From Pyrococcus horikoshii OT3 (GTDB lineage Archaea; Methanobacteriota_B; Thermococci; Thermococcales; Thermococcaceae): DNA of 64,000 nt. Of the stretch, positions 26,538-36,874 are shown piece after piece (within the stretch, counting starts at the first letter, position 1; each line of letters begins with the position of its first letter). The position numbers and the translations under genes were made by a program. The notes beneath the pieces were generated by a model that was not told the DNA's origin, did no database searches, and saw only the letters and a list, made by a program, of their open reading frames with translations. The stretch is from the NCBI RefSeq assembly GCF_000011105.1, contig NC_000961.1, forward strand, positions 1,226,662-1,290,661. The letters run 5' to 3'.

Positions 26538-27176
26538 TCACCTCCTCTTAATAGCTATGAGCATTATCTGGTCGGAGGCATCCTCGGCCCTGTCAGCAAC
26601 GTCCCCAATTTTCGTTATTACTTGATTCCAAATAAGCTTTGCGTATGTCGAAATGTCTTCCCTTGAAAAGATCTTCCTCAAAAGATCGTACTCTATTTTG
26701 TCGGCATCTTCCTCCTGAGTTTCGGTCTTCTTAGCTAACATTAAAGCGTCATCAACGCTATCCTCTAGGGCTAGCGTCGCCCCCTTAAGGTACTCGAAAG
26801 TTTTTAACGATTCGTCAACTAGTCTAATTATTTCATCCTCAAGACCCTTGGGTACAATAGGTTTCGCGAACATTAAAGAATGAGCTGCACTCTCAGCAGC
26901 GTCAGCAACGTTATCTATCAACTCGCTTAGCCTAACGTAATCCCCCCTACTAGCAGGTAGAAAAGCCCCACCGTACAGCATGAGTTCTATGTTCCTCCTA
27001 AGTTCATCGGCCCTGCTTTCTTCCCTCTCAACATCTTTTAGTAACTCTTCAGCCCTCTCAACATCCCCCCTAATGTATACCTCAAACAGCTTTCTAAATG
27101 CCATTAAAGTACTTTCAACGGCATTCAAATGCTCCCTAATCTTGGCAAAAACCTCCTTCTCTTTTCCCCCGATCAT
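26538..27176 (-). CDS. PhoU-like DUF47 family protein
   Basis: 212 aa, all helical, with the two-fold repeated E-x3-D-x3-type metal-binding helices of PhoU/DUF47 proteins ([20 protein letters not shown] near residue 38; [18 protein letters not shown] near 150). Such proteins usually modulate Pit-type phosphate transporters, but no transporter gene is adjacent here. Its ATG overlaps the stop of the panE-like gene (ATGA), and GGAGGAGG lies just upstream. The serA-like gene follows 5 nt later, so the three may form one transcript. Confidence 0.85.
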   Translation of the reverse strand: MIGGKEKEVFAKIREHLNAVESTLMAFRKLFEVYIRGDVERAEELLKDVEREESRADELRRNIELMLYGGAFLPASRGDYVRLSELIDNVADAAESAAHSLMFAKPIVPKGLEDEIIRLVDESLKTFEYLKGATLALEDSVDDALMLAKKTETQEEDADKIEYDLLRKIFSREDISTYAKLIWNQVITKIGDVADRAEDASDQIMLIAIKRR

Positions 27177-28078
27177 TTACTACCTCCTCCCAAAGATTCT
27201 TTCGCCTTTACAAGGGCCCATAAAAGGAAGTTCAATGGGGCCTCTAAATTGACGAGCTTTGCATATTCTATTATCTTTCCATTTATGAAGTCGATTTCAG
27301 TCCTCTTTCCCCTCCATATATCTTGGAGCATTGAGTTGTAATTCTCTCGAGTTTGCTCCAAGGTTTGGATCAGGAGTTCCATGGGGGATATGTCAAATTT
27401 AATACCATTCTGGAGAGCAATTTTGCATCCTTCCTTAACTACCTCAACGGCTATTGAAAGCAGGTAGTCATTATCTTTTATTGCACCGTTTTTAACTTCA
27501 AGGATGGCCCCTATTGGATTTATTGCTGAATTAACAATAGTCTTAGCCCACTTCCAACCTATTATATTCTCAGTAACCTCAGTTTCGAGCCCGGCCCTAT
27601 TAAATGTCTCTTTAACCTCCTCGACGAACTCATTCCTTCCCTTGGGGTATAATCCAATGAGGGTTATCCCCCTCCCCCTCCACTCAACAACCCCGGGTTC
27701 CTTGAGCACCGCACCATTCGTAGTTATCCCACCAATGGGCCTACCTCCAAGCTCCATTATTTTCTCCTCATTTCCTATCCCATTTTGAAGGCTTAAAACC
27801 CAGGTATCCCTAACTATATCCTTAGCAGAATTAAGAGCATCGTCGGTTGAATATGATTTTGTAGTGAGAATTATCAAGTCAGGCTTAGCTCCAGGAATCG
27901 AAGTTGTTGCTTTGGTATTGATCTTTAAGTTAGTTAAACCCTCAATCATGAGTCCCCTCTTATTTATTGCTTCAATATGCCTTCCTCTACCAATTAAGGT
28001 AACATCCTCCCCAACATTTGCAAGAAGCCCACCTACTAAAGATCCTATAGCTCCGGCCCCCAGGATATAGATCTTCAT
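27173..28078 (-). CDS. panE: 2-dehydropantoate 2-reductase (ketopantoate reductase)
   Basis: About 301 aa. The N-terminal NADP site [34 protein letters not shown] (about residue 96) and the catalytic lysine region [18 protein letters not shown] (about 170) are all present. It reduces ketopantoate to pantoate for coenzyme A. The ATG at 28078 follows GGGTGG; the GTG/ATG codons further upstream would overlap that site. Confidence 0.9.
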   Translation of the reverse strand: MKIYILGAGAIGSLVGGLLANVGEDVTLIGRGRHIEAINKRGLMIEGLTNLKINTKATTSIPGAKPDLIILTTKSYSTDDALNSAKDIVRDTWVLSLQNGIGNEEKIMELGGRPIGGITTNGAVLKEPGVVEWRGRGITLIGLYPKGRNEFVEEVKETFNRAGLETEVTENIIGWKWAKTIVNSAINPIGAILEVKNGAIKDNDYLLSIAVEVVKEGCKIALQNGIKFDISPMELLIQTLEQTRENYNSMLQDIWRGKRTEIDFINGKIIEYAKLVNLEAPLNFLLWALVKAKESLGGGSK

Positions 28079-28134
28079 GCATCCACCCAAAATTATTTAC
28101 CTATCCATTGTATTTAAAGTGAGTGGGATAAAGC

Positions 28135-29181
28135 ATGAGGGAAGCAATGTATTGGAAGCCCCTCGGAGATGGGAGAGTCAGGTGTGAACTCTGCCCACTA
28201 AGGTGTATAATAGATGAAGGGAAGAGGGGATCATGTAAGATAAGGATAAATAAGGGAGGGAAGCTGTACACGCTTAATTATGGTAAAGTTTCCTCAATAG
28301 CCCTCGATCCAATAGAGAAAAAACCATTATTTCACTTCTGGCCAGGTTCATGTGCACTCTCCATAGGTACCGTAGGATGCAACATGCACTGTAAGCACTG
28401 CCAAAACTGGGAGATAAGCCAGGCCGACGAGAGCTTTCCCTATCTCCAGGATGCTACTCCAGAAGCAATCGTTAGCCTCGCAAAGCACTATGAATGCGAG
28501 AGCATAGCTTATACTTACAACGAGCCCACGATATGGTACGAGTTCGTCCTAGATACGGCAAAGTTAGCTAGAAAGGAAGGATTAAATAACATCCTGGTAA
28601 CAAATGGATACATAAATGAGGAACCCTTTAGGGAGCTGGCCCCATACATAGATGCTATGAACATAGACATAAAAGCGTTCGACGATAAGTTTTACATGAA
28701 GATAGCCAGCGTTCCAAGTGGAGAGCCCAGCAGGAGAATAGCTGAGATAGCAAAGAAAGAATTCAAAATTCATGTTGAGCTAACATATCTAATCATACCG
28801 ACTCTAAACGATAAGGAAGAGGAGATCAGAGAATTCGCAAGATGGGTTGTTGAGAACCTCGGCGACGATACACCAGTTCATTTTTCAAGGTTCTTCCCAC
28901 ACTACAAGCTTCTGAACTTACCACCAACTCCAATTGAGACATTGGAAAAAGCTTATAAGATAGCTAAAGAGGAAGGTTTGAAGTTCGTATACCTAGGTAA
29001 CGTCCCAGGGCATCCTGGGGAGAACACCTATTGCCCATCCTGTGGGAAGTTGCTGATAGAAAGGTGGGGATTCGACATAATTAGATATGATATAGTGGAT
29101 GGGAAGTGCAAGTATTGCGGAGAAAAAATCCCCATCGTCGGAAAATACCAGAAGAAGAAATATAGAGGAATGTGGTGGTAA
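28135..29181 (+). CDS. amrS: AmmeMemoRadiSam-type radical SAM enzyme (AmrS)
   Basis: 348 aa. An N-terminal zinc-ribbon-like CELCPLRC...CKI region is followed by the radical SAM cluster CNMHCKHC (CxxxCxxC, about residue 83) and TYNEPTIWYEF and LVTNGYINEEPF motifs. The C-terminus adds a second knuckle pair CPSCG and CKYCG (about 303 and 327). The name comes from its frequent association with AMMECR1 and Memo proteins; neither is encoded nearby here. Biological substrate unknown. Confidence 0.9.
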   Translation: MREAMYWKPLGDGRVRCELCPLRCIIDEGKRGSCKIRINKGGKLYTLNYGKVSSIALDPIEKKPLFHFWPGSCALSIGTVGCNMHCKHCQNWEISQADESFPYLQDATPEAIVSLAKHYECESIAYTYNEPTIWYEFVLDTAKLARKEGLNNILVTNGYINEEPFRELAPYIDAMNIDIKAFDDKFYMKIASVPSGEPSRRIAEIAKKEFKIHVELTYLIIPTLNDKEEEIREFARWVVENLGDDTPVHFSRFFPHYKLLNLPPTPIETLEKAYKIAKEEGLKFVYLGNVPGHPGENTYCPSCGKLLIERWGFDIIRYDIVDGKCKYCGEKIPIVGKYQKKKYRGMWW

Positions 29182-29182
29182 T

Positions 29183-29980
29183 ATGGTAAGCTTAACCGTT
29201 AATTTTTACATAGAAGCTGCAGGAAACGATAGGAAAGCCGTCGAAACCTCAATTTTAGAGATAGAGAAAAAGCTAAAAGAGGAGAATATTTCAATAGTCG
29301 AGATTAATAGGGAGGATCCTATCGAAACAGAAGACCCTAATGCTAAATATTCTGCTGTACTCGAAGTGAAGTTGAGAGGAGAGCTAGGAGAGATAGTAAC
29401 GCTCATTATGAGATATGGGCCCAGCATCGTAGAGGTTGAAGATGTAAAAGAGAGGGAAATAAGCGCGGAGGAACTCGTTAAGATCCTTGCGCTAATCTCA
29501 AAGTTCATGGGAGGACTAATGGAGAAATTCGGAGGTTTAGCGGCTTATCCTGATCTAAGTGCGTTCCCAGAGCCAAGAGTTGGATATTCCGAGGATGAAA
29601 TCGAGAGGATGATAATAAATGAAGGACTAATTAGGTATCAGTTCGTTATAGAGGCATACGGTAAGGATAGGGAGGAGATAGAGGTAAACATGAAAAAGGC
29701 CCTAACACTTGAAGGTTGCTATATCAACAAGTTTGCATCTCAGATTATTGAGGAGAAAGATGAAGGGGATTTAAAGAGAATAAAGATGTTAATAGCCTCT
29801 GAACTTCTATCTAGCGTAGAGACATTGTTTACATTGACAGCAAAGTACGCTCCAATTGGAATAATTATAATTGAACCAGATATAATCGATATTAAGCCAA
29901 ACGAATTACAAAATGCTTTATCGGAACTAGCTGCAATGATTAACGAACTAATCCATAGACCCCTTTTAATTAAGCGTTAA
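29183..29980 (+). CDS. Hypothetical protein with internal duplication
   Basis: About 265 aa. The two halves look like copies: FYIEAAGNDRKAVE (about residue 8) against FVIEAYGKDREEIE (about 158), and TLIMRYGPSIVEVEDVKERE (about 74) against TLTAKYAPIGIIIIEPDIID (about 218), each followed by a helix. This suggests a pseudo-dimeric alpha/beta sandwich. It begins 1 nt after the radical SAM stop with GGTGGT upstream, so it is co-transcribed; a link to that enzyme's function is possible but unproven. Confidence 0.8.
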   Translation: MVSLTVNFYIEAAGNDRKAVETSILEIEKKLKEENISIVEINREDPIETEDPNAKYSAVLEVKLRGELGEIVTLIMRYGPSIVEVEDVKEREISAEELVKILALISKFMGGLMEKFGGLAAYPDLSAFPEPRVGYSEDEIERMIINEGLIRYQFVIEAYGKDREEIEVNMKKALTLEGCYINKFASQIIEEKDEGDLKRIKMLIASELLSSVETLFTLTAKYAPIGIIIIEPDIIDIKPNELQNALSELAAMINELIHRPLLIKR

Positions 29981-30085
29981 TAGATATTATCGTCAAACAG
30001 CGAAATTGCTATAGACGTAGAGGGAAGTTGTTATTGTTTATTACGGCAATTACCGAGCTTATTTAATCATAAGAAAGGGTTTGAA

Positions 30086-30149
30086 CCGAAAAGTATTTAT
30101 ACCATACATGGGCATAACCTATGTGAGCCCACTTAGGGCCAAGGCCACA
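30086..30149 (+). promoter_or_regulatory. Strong promoter and leader hairpin of the S-layer gene
   Basis: ccgaaaagtatttata (30086-30101) is a near-consensus BRE/TATA. Transcription would start about 30122-30126. The leader can fold TGTG-a-GCC (30122-30129) with GGC-CACA (30143-30149), a 7-bp stem that would sit at the 5' end of the message, before GGAGGTG at 30157-30163. A stabilising role is inference. Confidence 0.6.
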
Positions 30150-30169
30150 ATCTAGTGGAGGTGTTTGAT

Positions 30170-31102
30170 ATGAAGGTTAAGAAGATCGCGGCACTCGCTG
30201 TTGGTGCCGCAGTAGCCGGTGCAACACTTGGCCTAGCTTCAGCTCAGCCAGAGGTTCCTTCAGTTCCGAAGGACTTCTTCGTCAAGGATGGAGAGCCAAA
30301 CGTTAAGATCGTTGTAGGTAGCGAAGGTGCTGCAATGGATGTTGTTAGCGCAGCTGACATCGCCGCTGCGATAGGAAGCTTACTCTACACTGAAAAAGAC
30401 GTTGAAGTTTCAGACGTTAGTGTTGTCGTTAAGAAGGACATAACTGACGATCCGGAAGACATACCCGTATTCAACAACTTCTACCCAGATTCTGATCAAG
30501 TATTTAAGGAGGGAACTGACGAGCTCGATAAGATTCCAGCATGGTGGAACGGAGGTTATGACGAAGATGGTAATCCAGTATTCAATGAAGATCTCTCGCA
30601 CTCAGCGTGGGCAGACGGGACATATAGTGGGCCTTATGAATTAGAATTAGATAACGTTGCTAGCTATGACGATTACGAACTGACTGGAATCCTAACACTT
30701 AAGAACATCACACTTAAAGAGATAGCTGAGAAGGAAGTTGACTGGAAAGACATAAACGACTTTAAAGACTTAACAGTAGTTATTGACAGCGTTGTGCTGA
30801 ACACTACACTTGAAGTTTATAACTGGACAAAGACCGAAACTGAAAAAGACCCCGTTACTGGAGAGGAAACCACTGTAACTAAGTGGGAAATTTCAAACGT
30901 CCAACCGGGTTCAGGCTATAGTATTAAAGAAACAGTGTCTGAAGGTGCAACTGCAGGAGAAACTCTTAAAGTCCTTGACAAGGAGTTCCCAATAGTCTTC
31001 GTTGGGAAGGCAATTAAGAGCGGACAAATCGTAGATCAAGAAGACAGCTCATCTATGGTACCGATCATGGAGCAAAATTCTATGACCAGGGACAGGAAGT
31101 AA
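30170..31102 (+). CDS. S-layer protein, 5' segment before frameshift
   Basis: MKVKKIAALAVGAAVAGATL begins a signal peptide ending near ASAQ, then the typical archaeal (Methanococcus/Thermococcales) S-layer N-terminus with DVVSAADIAAAIGSLLY. The ATG at 30170 follows GGAGGTG by 6 nt; the GTG at 30155 is upstream of that site. This frame stops at 31102 after a short alien tail (SMTRDRK), while S-layer sequence continues in the -1 frame. The remaining protein would be about 310 aa, half the expected length. Confidence 0.85.
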   Translation: MKVKKIAALAVGAAVAGATLGLASAQPEVPSVPKDFFVKDGEPNVKIVVGSEGAAMDVVSAADIAAAIGSLLYTEKDVEVSDVSVVVKKDITDDPEDIPVFNNFYPDSDQVFKEGTDELDKIPAWWNGGYDEDGNPVFNEDLSHSAWADGTYSGPYELELDNVASYDDYELTGILTLKNITLKEIAEKEVDWKDINDFKDLTVVIDSVVLNTTLEVYNWTKTETEKDPVTGEETTVTKWEISNVQPGSGYSIKETVSEGATAGETLKVLDKEFPIVFVGKAIKSGQIVDQEDSSSMVPIMEQNSMTRDRK

Positions 31103-31983
31103 CCTTCGATGGATATAAAGTAAAAGTTCTTGACATTGATGTAGAGAGGGACAAGGCATTACTCAAGATAACATCACCATCTGGAGATGAAGAGACAGTA
31201 ACTCTTGAAAAAGATGGAAAGCTACACCTGTACTTTGGAGGAGGAATAGCAATACAGCTATTAGACACATTCGTGGGTATTGCAGGAACTAACACCGTAA
31301 GGTTACAAGTTTATACAAACCTCAAGACATTCAAGAGCGGGGACGAAATAAGCGATGGGTGGGTCGCAAAGTTCCATACAGATGGAGACTACATTAAGTG
31401 GTTCGCAATTGAGAATGAAGATTCACTAGAGGGTAAGGAAATTAAGCTATTCGATACCTATAAGGTAGATTACACTGGAACCATAAAAGAGAAGGAGAAG
31501 GGCAAGGTCACCTATGCAGTCCTTAAAGCTTACGTCGCAATTGACCCACTAGAGCGCCAATACAAGGAGCTAACCCTCGGAATTGGAGACGAGATTGAAG
31601 ACACCGCTTACTCAATCAAAGACGTTGACGTTGAGTTTGAGCCCAAGGAGACTTACATACCCAAGAAGCTCACCGAGCCCATAACGGTGCTTGACACCGA
31701 GATCATGGAGCAAGGACTTGAGAACGTCGACAGCAACCTAATCCTCGTCGGTGGACCTGTCGTCAACAAGGTAACCGCGGCCCTCGCAGAGGATCTTGGA
31801 GTTCCAACCACATATGACGAGTGGAAGGAGAAGTTCGGTACAGGAGCTGACAGCGGCCAGATAATCTACAAGGAGAAGTGCAGCAAGATCGGAGGTTACG
31901 GAGTACTTCTAGTTGCAGGTACCGACAGGGAAGGAACAAGAGCAGCGGCAGAGGCATTACTCGAGTACATCTCAAAGCTCTGA
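31018..31983 (+). pseudogene. S-layer protein, 3' segment in the -1 frame
   Basis: The frame is open from just after a TAA at 31015-31017 and has no start codon with a ribosome binding site. From about 31045 it reads QLIYGTDHGAKFYDQGQEV and continues as a normal S-layer protein to the family's C-terminal module NLILVGGPVVNKVTAALAED...GVLLVAGTDREGTRAAAEALLEY. Joined to the upstream segment it gives a protein of about 600 aa. The switch must occur between 31018 and 31102. It could be a sequencing error, a genuine mutation or recoding. Confidence 0.8.
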
Positions 31984-32010
31984 TTTCCTAATTTTTCTTT
32001 TCTATTCCCT
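31984..32010 (+). terminator. T-rich terminator after S-layer gene
   Basis: tttcctaatttttcttttct directly follows the S-layer stop, a pyrimidine-rich tract with T5 and T4 runs typical of this order. Confidence 0.45.
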
Positions 32011-32027
32011 TCTTGGAGGTTTAAACT

Positions 32028-33789
<1,762 letters not shown>

Positions 33790-33803
33790 TCAAGAAAGCT
33801 TAA

Positions 33804-33818
33804 AAGTTAACTCCCCAA
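33804..33818. promoter_or_regulatory. Bidirectional TATA element between dys and FKBP
   Basis: gaaagcttaaaagtt contains the near-palindromic cttaaaag. It lies about 30 nt from each start codon, so it could serve either strand and would give short leaders. Confidence 0.4.
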
Positions 33819-33838
33819 ACGCCGATGGGGAGCGAACC

Positions 33839-34612
33839 ATGAAGGTGGAGAGGGGAGATGTTATCAGGCTCCACTATACCGGTAGGGTTAAAGAGACTGG
33901 ACAAATATTTGACACCACTTACGAAGAAGTGGCCAAAGAAGCGGGAATATATAATCCAAAGGGGATCTACGGTCCAGTTCCAATAATCGTCGGAGCTGGT
34001 CACGTCATTTCTGGATTAGACAAGAGGCTGGTAGGACTTGAAGTAGGAAAGAAGTACACCTTAGAGGTTCCACCAGAGGAAGGATTTGGACTAAGGGATC
34101 CCAAGCTGATTAAGGTATTCACGATGGGACAATTTAGAAAGCAGGGGATAGTTCCATTCCCAGGATTAGAAGTAGAAGTCACGACTGACAATGGAAGGAA
34201 GATGAAAGGTAGGGTAATTACAGTAAGCGGAGGTAGGGTTAGAGTTGATTTTAACCACCCCCTAGCCGGAAAAACCCTTATTTATGAGGTGGAGATTGTT
34301 GAGAAGATCGAAGATCCAATAGAGAAGATAAAAGCCCTAATAGAGCTGAGGTTACCAATGATCGATAGGGATAAGGTAATAATCGAAGTTGGAGAAAAGG
34401 ATGTTAAGGTAAACTTTGGTGAGCAAGATGTTGATCCCAAGACGCTGATCCTGGGAGAAATTCTTTTGGAGAGTGATATTAAATTCCTGGGATATGAGAA
34501 GGTTGAATTTAAACCTAGTGTTGAAGAGTTGTTGAGGCCCAAGCAGGAAGAACCCGTTGAAGAGGAGAAAAAGGAGGAGCAAGAAGAGAGTGAAGAGGCG
34601 CAATCCTCTTAA
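33839..34612 (+). CDS. FKBP-type peptidyl-prolyl isomerase, long archaeal type
   Basis: About 257 aa. GDVIRLHYTGRVKETGQIFDTT (first FKBP strand pair), VGAGHVISGLDKRLVGLEVGKK (about residue 50), then the insert-in-flap chaperone domain and NHPLAGKTLIYEVEIVEKI (about 141). An extra C-terminal domain and a Glu-rich tail (EEEKKEEQEESEEAQSS) distinguish the 26-29 kDa class. It assists protein folding in the cytoplasm. The ATG at 33839 is chosen because MKVERGDVI is the family start; upstream codons lie across the promoter. Confidence 0.92.
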   Translation: MKVERGDVIRLHYTGRVKETGQIFDTTYEEVAKEAGIYNPKGIYGPVPIIVGAGHVISGLDKRLVGLEVGKKYTLEVPPEEGFGLRDPKLIKVFTMGQFRKQGIVPFPGLEVEVTTDNGRKMKGRVITVSGGRVRVDFNHPLAGKTLIYEVEIVEKIEDPIEKIKALIELRLPMIDRDKVIIEVGEKDVKVNFGEQDVDPKTLILGEILLESDIKFLGYEKVEFKPSVEELLRPKQEEPVEEEKKEEQEESEEAQSS

Positions 34613-34635
34613 GTCTCTCCTTTTTAGTATTTAAC

Positions 34636-35532
34636 ATGAACAAGCTCGAAAGATTGCTCGAGGATCTAAAACTTAGGCTCCCAGAGAGGGAGATAAACAA
34701 GGCAAAAGAGGCTATTCTAGCATTTAGAGAGCTTTCCGCGATCCCAGTATCTCCTTTATATCCGAGGGGATTTCATCCCATCTTAAGGTTAAAGAAGAGG
34801 CTCGGGGGAATTTATAAAGAGGTTTTAATATCTCCGCTGGATCTTACAATTATAACTGGAGCTAACATGCCCCCATGGAAGAGGATATTCGAATTTACGA
34901 TAGATGAGGACGTTGTCGAGAGAGGCGAAATTCAGGGAATAAGGATTTTACTTGTCGGAAAGCCCCAGGAATTAAGAATGGTTCGTACACTCCTTTCTGA
35001 GATTATTCCACAGATGAACGTTAGACCCATAGCTATATATTCCCTTAAAAATGAGATATTCCTGAAATTTGAAGGGGAAAGATTCTTGAGGCTCAGAATA
35101 ATTGGGTCAACGCTCGAATTTACCAGCTTTAACTTTCAACTTTCTCATTTACCTAGAGTACTGGGGAGAGCAGTGTTCACGCTCGATTCACTCTTTAGAT
35201 CGAAAAATGCCGAATTCTATAGGTTATTCTTTGTAGCTTCGCTTGGAACTTTTAACGCATTTTACACCTTCTTTATGAGACATGTATATCCAAAGTTACC
35301 ACTAGAACACAAGGAATTCCTGGAAGAGATGCATGATTACAAGAATTTCCTCCAACTACTGTACTTTCACTTCTCAAGGATGAATCTAGACAGGATCAGG
35401 AATGAAGTTGGGATAATTATAAGGAGGAGATCCAGGCCAGATAGGCCGCTTGAACTTAGAATAATATTCAGGGATAATGGAGTTGAAGTCCGGGATAGAG
35501 TGGGGAGGGCCCAAGTAGAGGTTCTCGTGTAG
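34636..35532 (+). CDS. Hypothetical protein, 298 aa
   Basis: A soluble basic protein of unknown family, with an N-terminal helix pair (LERLLEDLKLRLPEREINKA), a central alpha/beta region (DVVERGEIQGIRILLVGKPQELRMV) and an Arg-rich C-terminal part (IIIRRRSRPDRPLELRIIFRD). It sits 9 nt upstream of trmY, so the two are likely co-transcribed. The basic surface would suit nucleic-acid binding, but this is only a guess. Confidence 0.78.
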   Translation: MNKLERLLEDLKLRLPEREINKAKEAILAFRELSAIPVSPLYPRGFHPILRLKKRLGGIYKEVLISPLDLTIITGANMPPWKRIFEFTIDEDVVERGEIQGIRILLVGKPQELRMVRTLLSEIIPQMNVRPIAIYSLKNEIFLKFEGERFLRLRIIGSTLEFTSFNFQLSHLPRVLGRAVFTLDSLFRSKNAEFYRLFFVASLGTFNAFYTFFMRHVYPKLPLEHKEFLEEMHDYKNFLQLLYFHFSRMNLDRIRNEVGIIIRRRSRPDRPLELRIIFRDNGVEVRDRVGRAQVEVLV

Positions 35533-35541
35533 TGATGAAGC

Positions 35542-36153
35542 ATGAGGGTATTCATAGTTAAGGCCAATGAAGCCCATACCGATTATGACTTTAGCCTAAA
35601 AGATCTTCCAGGAACCAGTGGGAGGATAGATCTCATATGTAGGGCATTAAACTCAGCGTTCCATCTTTCCCACTCATTTAGGAAGAACGTCAGAGTTTAT
35701 GTAACACTACTAGGACCTCCAAGCCCTCCAAAGACGATAAGATTTGAAGGGCCAAAGCTTAGGCCAAAAATATTGAATCCCGATGAGCTCTCAATAGCTA
35801 AGGTTATCATTAAAGCTCTCAATGCTGGAAAAAATCTAAAAGGAAGCTCAACAAAGGAGCTGGAGGTACTACCTGGAGTTTACGTGAGCAACATGACTTT
35901 TGAGGATGTAATAAGGAAGAACATAAGAATGAATTTATACGTTTTAGAGGAAGGTGGAGCCGATATAATGAAAGTTAAATTCCCGAGGAATAACGTAGCA
36001 TTCATTCTCGGTGATCATATAGGGTTAAGTGAGGAGGATCTAAAAACATTAGAGGGAATAGCCAAAAAAATAAGCATAGGGCCCAAAGCTTACCTTACAT
36101 CGCACGTGATCTCATACGTGAATATCCATCTCGACAGAATTGGAGTACCTTAA
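35542..36153 (+). CDS. trmY: TrmY, tRNA pseudouridine(54)-N1 methyltransferase
   Basis: 203 aa SPOUT methyltransferase. [22 protein letters not shown] (about residue 24), [19 protein letters not shown] (about 54), and knot motifs [13 protein letters not shown] (about 154) are diagnostic of TrmY. It makes 1-methylpseudouridine at tRNA position 54, the archaeal counterpart of ribothymidine. The related rRNA enzyme Nep1 is also in this window. A strong promoter for the next gene begins right after the stop. Confidence 0.93.
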
Positions 36154-36173
36154 AATCGAAAACTTTATATACT
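36154..36173 (+). promoter_or_regulatory. Promoter of the proteasome beta gene
   Basis: aatcgaaaactttatatact is a strong BRE/TATA match immediately after trmY. Transcription would begin about 36190-36195, leaving a leader of about 40-50 nt. Confidence 0.6.
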
Positions 36174-36234
36174 CCATTTCCTCCACTTCCCCTTGAGAAT
36201 TTTTCTTCTGTTCTGGGAAAACTAAACCATCGGG

Positions 36235-36858
36235 GTGTTGCAATTGACCGAGAAATTCAAAGGTACAACTACAGTAGGCATAGTTTGTAAAGATGGAGTA
36301 GTGCTAGCTGCAGATAGGAGGGCTAGCCTAGGGAACATAATATACGCAAGGAACGTGACTAAGATACACAAGATAGATGAGCATCTAGCCATAGCTGGGG
36401 CCGGTGACGTAGGCGACATACTGAACTTAGTTAGACTCCTTAGGGCAGAAGCAAAGCTTTACTATTCTCAATCAGGGAAAAGGATGAGTGTAAAAGCATT
36501 GGCCACACTGCTGGCTAATATTATGAATGGAGCTAAATACTTCCCATACCTCGCATGGTTTTTAGTTGGAGGGTACGATGAAAAGCCGAAATTATATTCC
36601 GTTGATATGGTGGGAGGGATAACTGAGGATAAGTACGCAACTGCCGGAAGTGGTATGGAGTTTGCATATTCGATTCTTGACTCTGAATATAAAGATAATT
36701 TAACCCTTGAAGAAGGTATAAAACTGGCCGTTAAGGCAATAAACACGGCAATTAAGAGGGATGTATTCTCAGGGGATGGTATTCTGGTCGTTACCATAAC
36801 AAAGGAGGGTTACAAAGAGCTTTCAGATTCAGAGCTTGAAGCAACTCTCAAGCAGTGA
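36235..36858 (+). CDS. psmB: 20S proteasome beta subunit
   Basis: 207 aa precursor. Cleavage at [11 protein letters not shown] would expose the catalytic Thr1 after a 10-residue propeptide; Asp17 (LAADRRAS) and Lys33 (NVTKIHK) of the mature chain complete the active site. The start is uncertain: GTG at 36235 is the longest, but CGGGGTG overlaps it, and TTG at 36244 sits 6 nt behind that site. The protein forms the inner beta rings that degrade unfolded proteins. Confidence 0.93.
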
Positions 36859-36874
36859 GAGGGAGGTGACTTTC

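Noticed and set aside
31018-31102. Programmed -1 slippery site in the S-layer gene
   Set aside because: I read all codons in the possible window and found no X-XXY-YYZ heptamer in the first frame; the frameshift is reported without claiming recoding.
35529-35545. C box-like gtgatga before trmY
   Set aside because: No D or D' CTGA at suitable spacing and no second C box; it overlaps the coding ends and is probably a ribosome binding site region.
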